A model generated the notes under the pieces. That model had not been told where the DNA came from, made no database searches, and worked only from the letters and a program-made list of their open reading frames with translations. A stretch of 64,000 nucleotides of DNA from Pseudooceanicola pacificus (GTDB lineage Bacteria > Pseudomonadota > Alphaproteobacteria > Rhodobacterales > Rhodobacteraceae): NCBI RefSeq assembly GCF_009789075.1, contig NZ_WNXQ01000014.1, positions 1-64,000 of the forward strand, read 5' to 3'. Each line of letters begins with the position of its first letter. The stretch's first letter is position 1. A program made the position numbers and the translations under genes. Below, in pieces: positions 16,936-28,457 of the stretch.

Positions 16936-19900
16936 GCGGACACTCCCCGTTTTCCGGATGCAGCGCGGGCTTGTACCGTTCTTACAATTTGTTCAGCATC
17001 ACGGAGTGCTTGCCGTATGGTCCAGTTGCGTTTGGTAAGCGGTCGCACGAGGTAAAGCGATTGATCGATCCAGATATGGGCATCCGGGACCAGCGTCAGG
17101 GAATCTCCTAGAGGAATGGCTTTCAGACCTGAAATGCGCAATTGCTCGAGTGTTTGCAGGACAAGCGCATCGCTTACTTGCGTCTCCACGACGGGCGCCG
17201 AGGTAGGCTTCTCCTTGTATGATATGCGAACGATTCCAGATGGACCAGCTCGCCTAGGATCGCTGGTTACCACATCGACGTGGAAGCGTCCCTTGCCATG
17301 CGTTTTGGCTCGCCAATCCGTAAGTGATGTTGCAAGTGCACGAGCGTAAGTCTTGAAGTCACTGCGCTGAGCAGTGTGCTGTGCTGGTGTGTCGAGGCTC
17401 TTGAAACCACGTGGCCGGATGGACGGCATGAAAACATCGACTGTTTCACGGACAAGCTTCTGCTCCTCGGAGCCAAGGCCAAAATAGGAAAACACTGCCC
17501 GATCCAGCTTTGGCCTCAATTCTTCATAGCGCGCGCTTTGTTCAAGTTCAGGGAGTTCGGTGATTTCGGACACATGGCGAGAGACGCTCGACAGCGCTTC
17601 GGCTGCAACTGCCCCGTCGGGAGCATTCTCCGGCATAAAGAACGGAAACGTCTCGACGTCCTTGAGGTGAACACCATTGCGTTCGCACAGCATCTTCCAG
17701 CCACGCATCATCAGGAAGTAGCGCGCAAGACTTGAGCGTAGATATACGGCAACGAAGCTGAGAAGTTCAGCGTCCTCCTTCGGTCCGGAGATCACGCCGA
17801 TGCTGTGGGTAAAAGCTGCGGGTCCATCATAGTAGACCGCTCGGACATTTAACTGCTCCCTAGAAAACCCATCCGGGAACAAGACGCGCGGGCCATCGAA
17901 TACACTCAGCACCGACTCGTTTAGACCGACAACAGTGTCCTGGCCCTTTGGCCACGATGTAAGTAAGTCTGAGTGCAAGACAGGTGAACCAGCGCTCAGC
18001 GCAGCTATCGGTATAAACGGCTTGTCGCGGAGCGGTCCGGCGTTGACCGGCTCGCGACTCCTGTCGTTTAGATGGATCCCCTTTCGGTATATCCAGCGAC
18101 GATATTCGTGAGGTCCGCGCCAGAAATCAGAAAATGTGCCGTGTGCGGACAGACGCGCCCAAATTGAAAGGTCGTTTGCATCGCCCCACATCATAGTCAC
18201 GAGGAGTTGGGGGTCTTCCGCCACTGAGCGCGTTTGAAGATGATGTTTGTCGGCGGACTGCATTGTCAGCCGACCAAGAGCAAGACTCATATCTGCTTTA
18301 GGCACGCAGTATTCGAAATTCTCATCGAAGGGGATTCTGCTCGGAAGCCGTTCTGGCCGTACAATGCCAAGGAAGACATGACAGGTATTCTCTGCAGTGG
18401 GGAAAAGAAGTCCCTGGAGATCACCAAAATTGATCAATCGTGACGGCTGATACTGTTCTAGCAGATGCGAAACGAACCCCGTACTGGACGGTCCGAGAAA
18501 CTGCCCAATTGGCAAGATGAGACAGATTTGCCCCCCCGCCTGCAGAAAGTCTATCGCGCGCAACGCATACGCGCCGGCTATCTGGCGGCGCACAAATGGA
18601 GCTTCGGCACGTTCTGCCCAAGCGTCTGCGCTCGTCTTAGAGGAGCCTTCAGGTTCGGCCCATGGCGGATTCGAGATAATGAGCGAGAAGCGCTTACCGC
18701 TGAAAGCATGATCATCGCGGAAAAAGTCTGCTGCGTCCTCACCATAGGTAAGGTTTGAGCCGTTCAATGACGGCAGTTTCGTCCCCTCTCGTTCCTGCGC
18801 TTCCATGATGTCGGCAGGATTTAGGCCTTCCAGGAGCGACAAATAGAGACTGAACGCTGTGACACGGCAGGCCATAAAATTGATGTCGCCGCCAAAAATA
18901 CGGCCTCGGAGCAGGTCTGCGCGTTCGCGGAAACTCAGTTGACGCCCTTCGCGTGCTTCTGACAGCGCGATCAGCCGACGATAGGCCGTGGTCAGGAGTA
19001 TGCCGGAGCCGCATGCACCGTCAAAAATCGTTTCAGAGAGTGGGTCGGATGAATTCGTGAACGCCTGGTCGACCGCGAGCATAGCAAGGTGACGTGGCGT
19101 GTAATACGCGCCGTCCTTAGCCTGCTGTTCATCCGATAAGAAAGACTCGTAGAGACCAGAAAGTAACTCGACCGGAATATAGCTGAAATCGTAGTTCCAA
19201 AAATCACCTTGGCCGGTTCGCATATCAGTGCGCTGTAGAAAGCGATTGATCAGGTTAAAGCCGTCATCCGTAAGTTTGGTCCAGGGATCGTGGCGATCAT
19301 CTCCCATGAAGTCGCCATTGAAATCCGATCGAAGCGCGTCAATCAGTGTTCTGAGTCCAGCCCGATCTTTCTCGGCGATCAGATGATGGAGTTGAGAGAC
19401 TTGGCGGCGATCGCGGTAAGTGGCGCCGACTATCTCGCGATGTTCCAAATAGGAGACGAACAGAATCTGGCCCATAAGCAGCTCGGCCAGATGACGGCGA
19501 TCGTGATCCTTCGATGCTCCCGAGAGGCCCTGATCGGCAAGCTGTGAGACGACAACGGAGAGGTTCGCGAGCAACTTTCGGTCGACTCGCGCCTTTACAT
19601 CAAACCAGTTGGGAACGCGCCGGGAGACATTGGCAGAGGCTATGTCGAGCGCAGAGAAAGGACCGTCCGGTCGGGCGTCATCAAGGATAAGCTGTTGGCC
19701 TGCGTTACGCAGCTTTCGGGCAGGCACAGCTAGGGCTGTGTCGCCTTTGATTTCAATGACTATAGTAGCAAGATTTTGATTCCAAACACGTTTGCGGATT
19801 TCGTCGAGCGCTTGAGACGAAAGAGGATCTCCATCTTCTCCTACGAACACGACGGTAGGCACCCCCTCCACGTCAAAGACCGCGTGAGCACGTATTGGAC

Positions 19901-20039
19901 CTTCCGGTCTCAGGAGGGTCTTGAGTTCAAGTGCATATGGATGAGTTTCGGGAACGTCATCGCCGCGACGATGCAAGACGGCAGGTTCAGCATTGTAGCC
20001 GAGCCTCTCCAGCCAATTCTGCATCGATTCCGCGCTCAT
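16932..20039 (-). CDS. Large adenine-specific DNA methyltransferase (Eco57I/N6-type)
   Basis: 1035 aa. The central N6-adenine methyltransferase has motif I FDGACGSGILLTT (about residue 337) and the catalytic motif IV NPPW (about 460). The long N-terminal part includes IVIEIKGDTALAVPARKL, which could be a nuclease-like or structural region. The long C-terminal part (about 640-1035) probably holds target recognition, including the typical FISNP-distal segments DFWRGPHEYRRWIYRKGIHL. The domain order resembles type IIG/Eco57I-like or PglX-like enzymes. It is coupled to the nuclease gene (ATGA overlap) and preceded by a MerR-like regulator. Confidence 0.82.
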   Translation of the reverse strand: MSAESMQNWLERLGYNAEPAVLHRRGDDVPETHPYALELKTLLRPEGPIRAHAVFDVEGVPTVVFVGEDGDPLSSQALDEIRKRVWNQNLATIVIEIKGDTALAVPARKLRNAGQQLILDDARPDGPFSALDIASANVSRRVPNWFDVKARVDRKLLANLSVVVSQLADQGLSGASKDHDRRHLAELLMGQILFVSYLEHREIVGATYRDRRQVSQLHHLIAEKDRAGLRTLIDALRSDFNGDFMGDDRHDPWTKLTDDGFNLINRFLQRTDMRTGQGDFWNYDFSYIPVELLSGLYESFLSDEQQAKDGAYYTPRHLAMLAVDQAFTNSSDPLSETIFDGACGSGILLTTAYRRLIALSEAREGRQLSFRERADLLRGRIFGGDINFMACRVTAFSLYLSLLEGLNPADIMEAQEREGTKLPSLNGSNLTYGEDAADFFRDDHAFSGKRFSLIISNPPWAEPEGSSKTSADAWAERAEAPFVRRQIAGAYALRAIDFLQAGGQICLILPIGQFLGPSSTGFVSHLLEQYQPSRLINFGDLQGLLFPTAENTCHVFLGIVRPERLPSRIPFDENFEYCVPKADMSLALGRLTMQSADKHHLQTRSVAEDPQLLVTMMWGDANDLSIWARLSAHGTFSDFWRGPHEYRRWIYRKGIHLNDRSREPVNAGPLRDKPFIPIAALSAGSPVLHSDLLTSWPKGQDTVVGLNESVLSVFDGPRVLFPDGFSREQLNVRAVYYDGPAAFTHSIGVISGPKEDAELLSFVAVYLRSSLARYFLMMRGWKMLCERNGVHLKDVETFPFFMPENAPDGAVAAEALSSVSRHVSEITELPELEQSARYEELRPKLDRAVFSYFGLGSEEQKLVRETVDVFMPSIRPRGFKSLDTPAQHTAQRSDFKTYARALATSLTDWRAKTHGKGRFHVDVVTSDPRRAGPSGIVRISYKEKPTSAPVVETQVSDALVLQTLEQLRISGLKAIPLGDSLTLVPDAHIWIDQSLYLVRPLTKRNWTIRQALRDAEQIVRTVQARAASGKRGVSA

Positions 20040-20142
20040 AGCTATTGCTCATCTAAAGTCTCGCCAAGCGAGAACATAACAGGAACAAACAAGTTTAACA
20101 AAGGGGTTTGCCAAATCGACTTTGGCAGATTTCCGCCAGCCC

Positions 20143-20640
20143 TCATGCAGAACGCCTCTGGTCAGACTCAGCTGCTTTGGCTGGTGCTTTCGAGCCTTCA
20201 GCGCGGTGCAGGTTCGGCAGAGAAAAGAGGTCGAGTTGTCCGCGGCCTGCGGCGACATCAGGGAGCGCAAACCCAGTTCGCAGTACGCGCAAGTGTGGGT
20301 CAAGGCGGATCAGTAGCGCATCATCTTGTGCTATCAGGGCTTCCTCATCAAGGATCGTCCATTGGTCCGGGGTCATAGCCACCCGATGTCCCCACAATGT
20401 AATGAAGGATCGCTTTCGCAGATCGGACCGCAAATTGATGAAAAATGTTCTGTGCGCTTGCAGTTCAAGATGGAATCTCTCACGCAGAAGCACCGCAATT
20501 CTCAACACTAGAATCGTCTGCCAAGTGAATTTGGCAGGGGAACCCTTCTTCTTTGGTCGGACATCGGCTGGTATCAGTGCACGCCTACTGGTCCACTCGC
20601 GAAGTTTATCCGTCGAAAGGCCAGTTAGTTCGGACGCCAC
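20143..20640 (-). CDS. MerR-like regulator of the methyltransferase-nuclease genes
   Basis: 165 aa from the GTG at 20640. A MerR-type winged helix-turn-helix occupies the N-terminus (ASELTGLSTDKLREWTSRRA) with the wing and helix FTWQTILVLRIAVLLRERF. MerR proteins normally begin several residues earlier with a Y-x-P/T-x-x-V pattern, and the same frame upstream reads RYVPTQV. That extension has no ATG, GTG or TTG, but a CTG at 20661-20659 has GGGGAGG 6 nt upstream, so initiation at CTG is possible. Two 23-bp palindromes lie immediately upstream (20676-20728), which suggests autoregulation and control of the downstream methyltransferase gene. Confidence 0.7.
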   Translation of the reverse strand: MASELTGLSTDKLREWTSRRALIPADVRPKKKGSPAKFTWQTILVLRIAVLLRERFHLELQAHRTFFINLRSDLRKRSFITLWGHRVAMTPDQWTILDEEALIAQDDALLIRLDPHLRVLRTGFALPDVAAGRGQLDLFSLPNLHRAEGSKAPAKAAESDQRRSA

Positions 20641-20675
20641 TTGTGTCGGGACGTATCGCAGTGGGACCCTCCCCG

Positions 20676-20728
20676 AGAATGGGCACCATACCCGATCTTG
20701 ACTAGAGAACGGGTATCATGCCCGTTCT
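20676..20728. promoter_or_regulatory. Two tandem palindromic operators upstream of the MerR-like gene
   Basis: Site A (20676-20698) has halves AGAATGGG and CCCGATCT around 7 bp; site B (20706-20728) has perfect halves AGAACGGG and CCCGTTCT around 7 bp. The two sites share the pattern GGG-TAYCATG/CACCATA-CCC and start exactly 30 bp apart, about three helical turns. Site A ends 2 bp from the GGGGAGG Shine-Dalgarno on the minus strand, so a bound regulator would block the start of the MerR-like gene. Confidence 0.65.
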
Positions 20729-20804
20729 TCTCAGTAAAGACTCCGGTTCCTCTCTCAAGCAGGCTCTCATCTAGAGTCCTTTGCCCTGCTGAGCACGCTA
20801 TCTG

Positions 20805-21340
20805 TCAATCGGCACACAATCTTGACCCCTTATCGGCGTCCAAAAATGACCCCCTTGGAGCGTGAGTGTCGGTCATTCTCGGGTCTTGAAGCGCCAGCTC
20901 TCGTTGCCGGTTTCGACGATGTCGCAGTGATGGGTCAGGCGGTCGAGCAGCGCAGTGGTCATCTTCGCGTCGCCGAAGACCGAAGGCCATTCCCCGAAGT
21001 CGAGATTGGTCGTCACGATGATCGAGGTGCGCTCGTAGAGCCGGCTGATGAGATGGAACAGCAGCTGGCCGCCAGTTTGCGCGAAGGGGAGATAGCCGAG
21101 CTCGTCGAGTATCAGGAAGTCGAGGCGGCAGAGCAGGTCTGCTGTGCGCCCCTGTCGGTCGGCACGGGCTTCGGCATCGAGCTTGTTCACCAGGTCCACG
21201 ACATTGAAGAAGCGCCCCCGTTCCTGGGCATAGGCCCGCAGCGCGTGGTGGCCGAGGCTGCGCTGACGGCGGCGCGAATTGACGATGGCGGTATGATCGA
21301 AGCGGGACATGCTGAACTCCTTTGGTTGAGTTCAGCCAGT
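20805..21340 (-). mobile_element. IS21-family remnant
   Basis: It contains the 3' two thirds of an IstB gene and, beyond its stop, a candidate terminal end (TGTCAATCGGCACA near 20801-20814). The istA gene and the 5' part of istB are missing. The remnant separates the defence island from the cofactor island, marking a likely recombination or insertion boundary. Confidence 0.6.
20873..21310 (-). pseudogene. istB: IstB-like ATPase helper of IS21, truncated
   Basis: The readable part ([80 protein letters not shown]) is typical of IstB, the AAA+ helper of IS21 transposition. Walker B ([11 protein letters not shown]) is intact. The N-terminal part with Walker A (GTGKTHLA) is absent: the frame upstream of [15 protein letters not shown] turns into unrelated residues. 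The gene is therefore non-functional, and no istA copy accompanies it. Confidence 0.8.
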
Positions 21341-21445
21341 TCAGCACAGATGGATCGCCCCGCCGAAATCATCCGCTGGAGCGGTAACGATAATGGCCCG
21401 TCTTATCATGCGTTGACATTTGCGCGCGCCCAGAACAGCCTGCGG

Positions 21446-24272
<2,827 letters not shown>

Positions 24273-24276
<4 letters not shown>

Positions 24277-24911
24277 GGCGCTGCCCTGACCTCTCGATTT
24301 ACCTCGTGCTCGATCCCGGCCTGTGCGCCGGGGTCGGCATGGTCGAAACCGCCCGCGCTGCCGTCGCGGGCGGGGCGACGGTTGTGCAACTGCGCGACAA
24401 GGCGGCAGGCACCGCGCGGATGATCGAGACGGGCCGGGCACTGAAGGCGGCGCTGGCCGGAACCGGCGCGGTGCTGATCGTGAACGACGACGTGGAGGCC
24501 GCCGTTGCGATTGGTGCGGACGGTCTGCACATCGGGCAGGGCGACATGGCCGTGACCGAGGCCCGCGCCCGGATCGGTGCGGCGATGGTGCTGGGCCTGT
24601 CGGTCGAGACGCCCGCGCTGGCCGCCGCCGTCGATAAGGCGCTGGTCGAATACATCGGTGCGGGGCCGGTCTTTGCCACGCCCTCCAAGCTGGATCACAA
24701 GGCGCCTGTGGGTTTCGAGGGGCTGGCGGCGCAGGTTGCGGCCAGCCCGGTGCCCGCCGTGGCGATCGGCGGGCTGAAGACCGAGCACGTGGCGCAGGTC
24801 CTGAAGGCCGGGGCGCAGGGCGTCGCCGTGGTTTCCGCCATCTGCGGCCAGCCCGACCCCAAGGCCGCCGCCCGCGCCCTCAGGGACAGGATCGACGCGC
24901 TAACCGTCTGA
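24273..24911 (+). CDS. thiE: Thiamine-phosphate synthase ThiE
   Basis: 212 aa from GTG 24273, overlapping the thiM stop by 4 nt. ThiE joins HMP-diphosphate and thiazole phosphate to thiamine phosphate. The TIM-barrel landmarks are visible: VVQLRDKAAG, LIVNDDVEAAVAIGADGLHI, GQGDM, IGAGPVFATPSKLDHK and PVPAVAIGGL, then GVAVVSAI. It is the last gene of the thiC unit and converges with thiD, overlapping it by 12 bp. Confidence 0.95.
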
Positions 24912-25706
24912 CGCCCAGAGCGCGTGGAAATGATGCACCGGCCCGTGCCCTTGCCCTACGTCCAGCGCATCGCTTTGGGCCAGCGCGGCGTGCAGATAGG
25001 CCTTGGCGCGGGCCACGGCCTCGGGCATCGGGTGATGCGGCAGCAGCGCCGCAATGGCCGAGGACAGGGTGCAGCCCGTGCCGTGATCGCTGGTCGTGGT
25101 GATGCGCGGCGCGCGGAAGGCCTGGGTGCCCTCGGGCCCGGCCAGAAGATCGGTGCTGTCCTCGCCCTCCAGGTGCCCGCCCTTGAGCAGCACGTGGTCC
25201 GACCCGAGCGCCATCAGCGCGGGCAGGGCGGCGCGCATGGCGGGGACGCTCCAGTCGTCGGGGCGGTCCAGCAGGACGGCGGCCTCGGGCAGGTTGGGCG
25301 TGATGACCGAAGCCAGCGGGACAAGCCGTTCGCGCACCGCCGAGACGGCCTCGGGGTCCAGCAGCGCATGGCCGCTTTTCGCCACCATCACCGGGTCGAG
25401 CACGATGTTGCGCGCCCGGTGATGCGTCAGCCGGTCGGCCACGGCCCCGGCGATGCCCGCGTTGGCGATCATCCCGATCTTGACCGCGTCGATGCGCACG
25501 TCCTCGAGCACCGCGTCGATCTGTGCGGCGACGAAATCGGGCGACAGCGCCTGAAAAGACCGAACGCCGCAGGTGTTTTGCGCCACCACGGCCGTGACGA
25601 CCGAACAGGAATAAGCGCCGAGCGCCGACATGGTCTTGATGTCGGCCTGGATGCCGGCGCCGCCGGACGGGTCCGTGCCCGCAATGGTCAGGACGTTGGC
25701 GATCAT
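24900..25706 (-). CDS. thiD: Hydroxymethylpyrimidine/phosphomethylpyrimidine kinase ThiD
   Basis: 268 aa. ThiD phosphorylates HMP and HMP-P in thiamine synthesis. The family opening IAGTDPSGGAGIQADIKTMS is present, as are MIANAGIAGAVADRL, DPVMVAKSGHALLD and the late HGTGCTLSSAIAA anion-hole motif with catalytic Cys context. Its ATG overlaps the stop of the Nudix gene by 4 nt, so it is translated after it from the transcript that begins with the second TPP riboswitch. It converges with thiE. Confidence 0.96.
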   Translation of the reverse strand: MIANVLTIAGTDPSGGAGIQADIKTMSALGAYSCSVVTAVVAQNTCGVRSFQALSPDFVAAQIDAVLEDVRIDAVKIGMIANAGIAGAVADRLTHHRARNIVLDPVMVAKSGHALLDPEAVSAVRERLVPLASVITPNLPEAAVLLDRPDDWSVPAMRAALPALMALGSDHVLLKGGHLEGEDSTDLLAGPEGTQAFRAPRITTTSDHGTGCTLSSAIAALLPHHPMPEAVARAKAYLHAALAQSDALDVGQGHGPVHHFHALWASDG

Positions 25707-26152
25707 GTCGGTGCCCCCGCCATCAGGGCTACGGCCTGGTCCGCAACTGCGCCGACATCGCGGCTGAGCGCGAGGCTGCCATCCGTCAGCGCGGCAAGGT
25801 CGATCCAGCGCGCCTCGAGCGCGTCATCTGCGGCAACCGGAACCCCGGCGATCCAGCGGAACAGAACGGCGATCAGGATGAAATGGCGGCGCAAGGTGCC
25901 GGTGCCGTCGTGATCAAAGGCGTCGAGCGCCGTGATCACCCGTAGCGGGTCTGCGGAAACGCCGGTCTCCTCGGCCAGTTCGCGGATGGCTGCGTCGAAC
26001 AGGGGTTCGCCCTGGTCAATCTTGCCGCCGGGAAATCCCCAAAGGCCCGCATCGGGCGGATTGGCGCGACGCACGAGAAGCACCTGGGTGTCGCGCACGA
26101 CTACGGCGATGGTCGCCGGGATCGGGCGTGGGTCTGTCGATTGATATGGCAA
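25703..26152 (-). CDS. Nudix hydrolase under TPP-riboswitch control
   Basis: 149 aa from a TTG at 26152. The Nudix box is complete: GFPGGKIDQGEPLFDAAIRE followed by LAEETGV (G-x5-E-x7-R-E-x-x-E-E-x-G). Its position between a TPP riboswitch and thiD ties it to thiamine metabolism; related Nudix enzymes hydrolyse HMP-PP, TPP or damaged thiamine diphosphates, so clean-up or recycling is a reasonable guess. The TTG has GAGG 5 nt upstream, and that GAGG is one arm of a GGCCTC/GAGGCC hairpin that could hide the ribosome-binding site. Confidence 0.85.
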   Translation of the reverse strand: MPYQSTDPRPIPATIAVVVRDTQVLLVRRANPPDAGLWGFPGGKIDQGEPLFDAAIRELAEETGVSADPLRVITALDAFDHDGTGTLRRHFILIAVLFRWIAGVPVAADDALEARWIDLAALTDGSLALSRDVGAVADQAVALMAGAPT

Positions 26153-26155
26153 AGC

Positions 26156-26175
26156 GGCCTCGTCATGCTGAGGCC
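26156..26175 (-). promoter_or_regulatory. Hairpin that can mask the Nudix ribosome-binding site
   Basis: On the minus strand GGCCTC pairs with GAGGCC around an 8-nt loop. The second arm contains the GAGG that precedes the TTG start by 5 nt. It lies between the TPP riboswitch and the start codon, so it is the best candidate for a translation-control expression platform. Confidence 0.55.
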
Positions 26176-26196
26176 GGCAAGGGCAAGAGGTCTGCG

Positions 26197-26290
26197 CGAT
26201 CCTGTCCCTTCGCCGGCATGATCCGGATCAGGTTCAAAGGGTCACCGCGCTGCAATCGCCAGCGATATCTCAGCCCCTTGTCGGGACACC
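26197..26290 (-). ncRNA. TPP riboswitch upstream of Nudix-thiD
   Basis: On the minus strand the conserved CTGAGA (26273-26268), TGAACCTGATC (26236-26226) and GAAGGGACAGGA (26211-26200) occur in the right order. The outer helix can form between TGTCCC and GGGACA. It is the second TPP riboswitch in 5 kb and points the opposite way from the first, so both halves of the thiamine locus respond to the same ligand. Confidence 0.93.
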
Positions 26291-26402
26291 CCTAGGTGAG
26301 AGGCAGCTTATCAGGCTGAGCGCCCGGTTCAATGCCGGGCGGATGTGCTTGCGCCTGCTGTCGGTTGCTGAAACTTTGGGCAAAACAGACGAGGAAGCAG
26401 TC

Positions 26403-27554
26403 ATGGAATCCCTGTTCCGTTCGCTTGGCCCGGTCATCGGCCGTCCCTCGCCAGTCGAGGCCCTTCGTGCGGGGCTCGGCGCTCTGATCGGCCTTGGGGT
26501 GACGGGTGTATTCCTGTTGTCGCCCGTGGTCGACCTGACACTTGGGCTTTACCTGATTGCTCCGTTCGGTGCGACGTCGGTCCTGCTGTTCGCAGTGCCC
26601 AACAGCCCGTTGGCGCAGCCGTGGTCGGCGGTGGTGGGCAACACCCTCGCGGCACTGGTCGGTGTGGCGGTCTGTTCCGTGATCGCGGACCCTGTCCTGC
26701 GGATCGCCCTTGCGGTCGGGCTGACGATTACGGTCGGCATCCTGTGTCGCGCGATCCATCCCCCGGCGGGTGCGGTCGCCATGACAGCGGCGATGAGCCC
26801 GGAGGCGGTCGAGCGACTTGGGTTCTGGTTCGCGATCGCGCCCGTCGCCACGGGCACCCTCGCGCTGGTCGTCTGTGCTGCGATCTACGCCCGGCTCACG
26901 GGGCGCAGGTACCCATTCCGCCAGTTCGATGAGCCAAATCGCCACCGCACCGAAGATCCCGATCCCGCCAAGCGCATCGGGCTGTCCCGAGAAGAACTGA
27001 CAGAGCTGCTGGACCAGTATCGCCAGTCGTTCAATCTGGGTGTCGAAGACCTAGCGCGGTTGATCGGCGCGGCCGAGTTGCAGGCCGCCGCGCACCGGAC
27101 AGGTCCGCTTCTGGCGACCGACGTCATGTCGCGTGATCTGGTGACCATTGGCCCGGACACTCCGCTGTCAAAGATTGCGGACCTGTTCAGACATCATCGC
27201 TTCACATCGCTTCCGGTGACCGGGGTCGAGGGGCGTTATCTTGGCGTGATCTTCCAGATGCACCTGATCGACCGAGCGCGCGAGGATGCGCTTCGGCTCG
27301 ACCGTGGCTATCTCGCGGCGTTTCGGCGCCTGATCGACCAGGATCGTACGCAGCCGGTTCGAGCCAAGGACATCATGAGCGTCGCCGGGCCTCGGGCGGT
27401 ACCGGCGACTCCGGTCGGGGTGCTCCTGCCGATGATGGCCGATGGTGATGTCGATGCGGTGCCGATCCTTGAAAAGGGCCGGATCGTCGGCATCGTCACC
27501 AGGACGGATCTGATCGCCGCCCTCGCGCGGTCCGGGCTGCGGGCACAGGGCTGA
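26403..27554 (+). CDS. HPP-family membrane protein with CBS domain pair
   Basis: 383 aa from the ATG at 26403, preceded by GAGGAAG. The N-terminal half (about 15-165) has four hydrophobic membrane segments and the signature IHPPAGAVAMTAAM of the HPP family. The C-terminal half carries two CBS repeats (about 235-290, MSRDLVTIGPDTPLSKIADL; about 320-380, DIMSVAGPRAVPATPVGVLL), which usually sense adenine nucleotides. HPP proteins are linked to nitrite or other anion transport in some organisms; the substrate here is unknown. It stands alone between the thiamine and pantothenate genes. Confidence 0.83.
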   Translation: MESLFRSLGPVIGRPSPVEALRAGLGALIGLGVTGVFLLSPVVDLTLGLYLIAPFGATSVLLFAVPNSPLAQPWSAVVGNTLAALVGVAVCSVIADPVLRIALAVGLTITVGILCRAIHPPAGAVAMTAAMSPEAVERLGFWFAIAPVATGTLALVVCAAIYARLTGRRYPFRQFDEPNRHRTEDPDPAKRIGLSREELTELLDQYRQSFNLGVEDLARLIGAAELQAAAHRTGPLLATDVMSRDLVTIGPDTPLSKIADLFRHHRFTSLPVTGVEGRYLGVIFQMHLIDRAREDALRLDRGYLAAFRRLIDQDRTQPVRAKDIMSVAGPRAVPATPVGVLLPMMADGDVDAVPILEKGRIVGIVTRTDLIAALARSGLRAQG

Positions 27555-27569
27555 GAGGCGGCGGCCCGG

Positions 27570-28457
27570 TCAGGCCGGTTCGAGCGGGTGATCTTTGCGA
27601 GTCGGGACGCTTGCGAGACCCGCGACAGGGACATTGTCGATCAGGCGCACGCCATCGAGCCAGGCGGCGAGGAAAAGGCGACCGGGGCGGTCTGCCCTGG
27701 TCATCAGCTTGAGGTCGGGATCGCTGCGCAACTCCAGGTAGTCGATCGTGTCGAACCCTGCAGAGAGCAGCGCCGCCCTGGCATTATCGAGGGCCTGCGC
27801 AACTTGTCCGCCGCGGGAGATGACACGCGCGGCGTCGTCCAGGACCTGGGCGATCACCGGCGCAATTTCGCGTGGCCCTTTGGCGAGCCGGAGGTTGCGC
27901 GAGGACATGGCGAGGCCGTCTTCCTCGCGAATGGTCGGACAGCCGACAATCTCGGTCTTCAGGTCCAGATCCTCGGCCAGGCGGGTCACCACCTGCAGCT
28001 GCTGGTAATCCTTTTCCCCGAAATATGCCCGGTCGGCGTCGGTTTGCAGGAACAGCTTGGTCACCACCGTGGCCACCCCGTCGAAATGCCCCGGCCGCGC
28101 CCCGCCACACAGGCCTTCGCTGACGCCGGTCACCGACACGGTCGTGGCGAAGCCTTCGGGGTACATCTGCGCGCCATCGGGCACATAGAGGATATCCGCG
28201 CCATAGGGCGTCAGCTTTTCTGCATCGCTGTCCTCGGTCCTGGGGTATTTCGCCAGATCCTCGGGGTTGTTGAACTGCTTGGGGTTCACGAACAGCGTCA
28301 CGATCACCCGGTCGTTTTCGGCGCAGGCGCGGTCGACAAGGCTGAGGTGACCGGCGTGCAGCGCGCCCATGGTCGGCACGACGCCGATGCTCTCTCCGGC
28401 GCGGCGCCAGTCTTGGGTCATGGCGCGCAGCTCGGCCTTGGTGCGGATGATCAACAT
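27570..28457 (-). CDS. panC: Pantothenate synthetase PanC
   Basis: 295 aa. PanC condenses pantoate and β-alanine with ATP. The nucleotide-binding [14 protein letters not shown] (HIGH-like), [19 protein letters not shown], the pantoate-binding [16 protein letters not shown] and [10 protein letters not shown] are all present, as is the KMSKS-like AMSSRN. It follows panB on the same transcript with a 7-bp overlap. Confidence 0.97.
   Translation of the reverse strand: MLIIRTKAELRAMTQDWRRAGESIGVVPTMGALHAGHLSLVDRACAENDRVIVTLFVNPKQFNNPEDLAKYPRTEDSDAEKLTPYGADILYVPDGAQMYPEGFATTVSVTGVSEGLCGGARPGHFDGVATVVTKLFLQTDADRAYFGEKDYQQLQVVTRLAEDLDLKTEIVGCPTIREEDGLAMSSRNLRLAKGPREIAPVIAQVLDDAARVISRGGQVAQALDNARAALLSAGFDTIDYLELRSDPDLKLMTRADRPGRLFLAAWLDGVRLIDNVPVAGLASVPTRKDHPLEPA

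Larger units (their letters stand above)
20729..21445. other. Spacer between the defence and cofactor islands
   Basis: Apart from the IS21 remnant I see no gene here. The stretch 20729-20804 has no recognisable element. The stretch 21341-21445 should hold the thiC promoter; a TTGACA hexamer occurs at 21414-21419, but no good -10 box follows at 17 bp. Confidence 0.4.
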
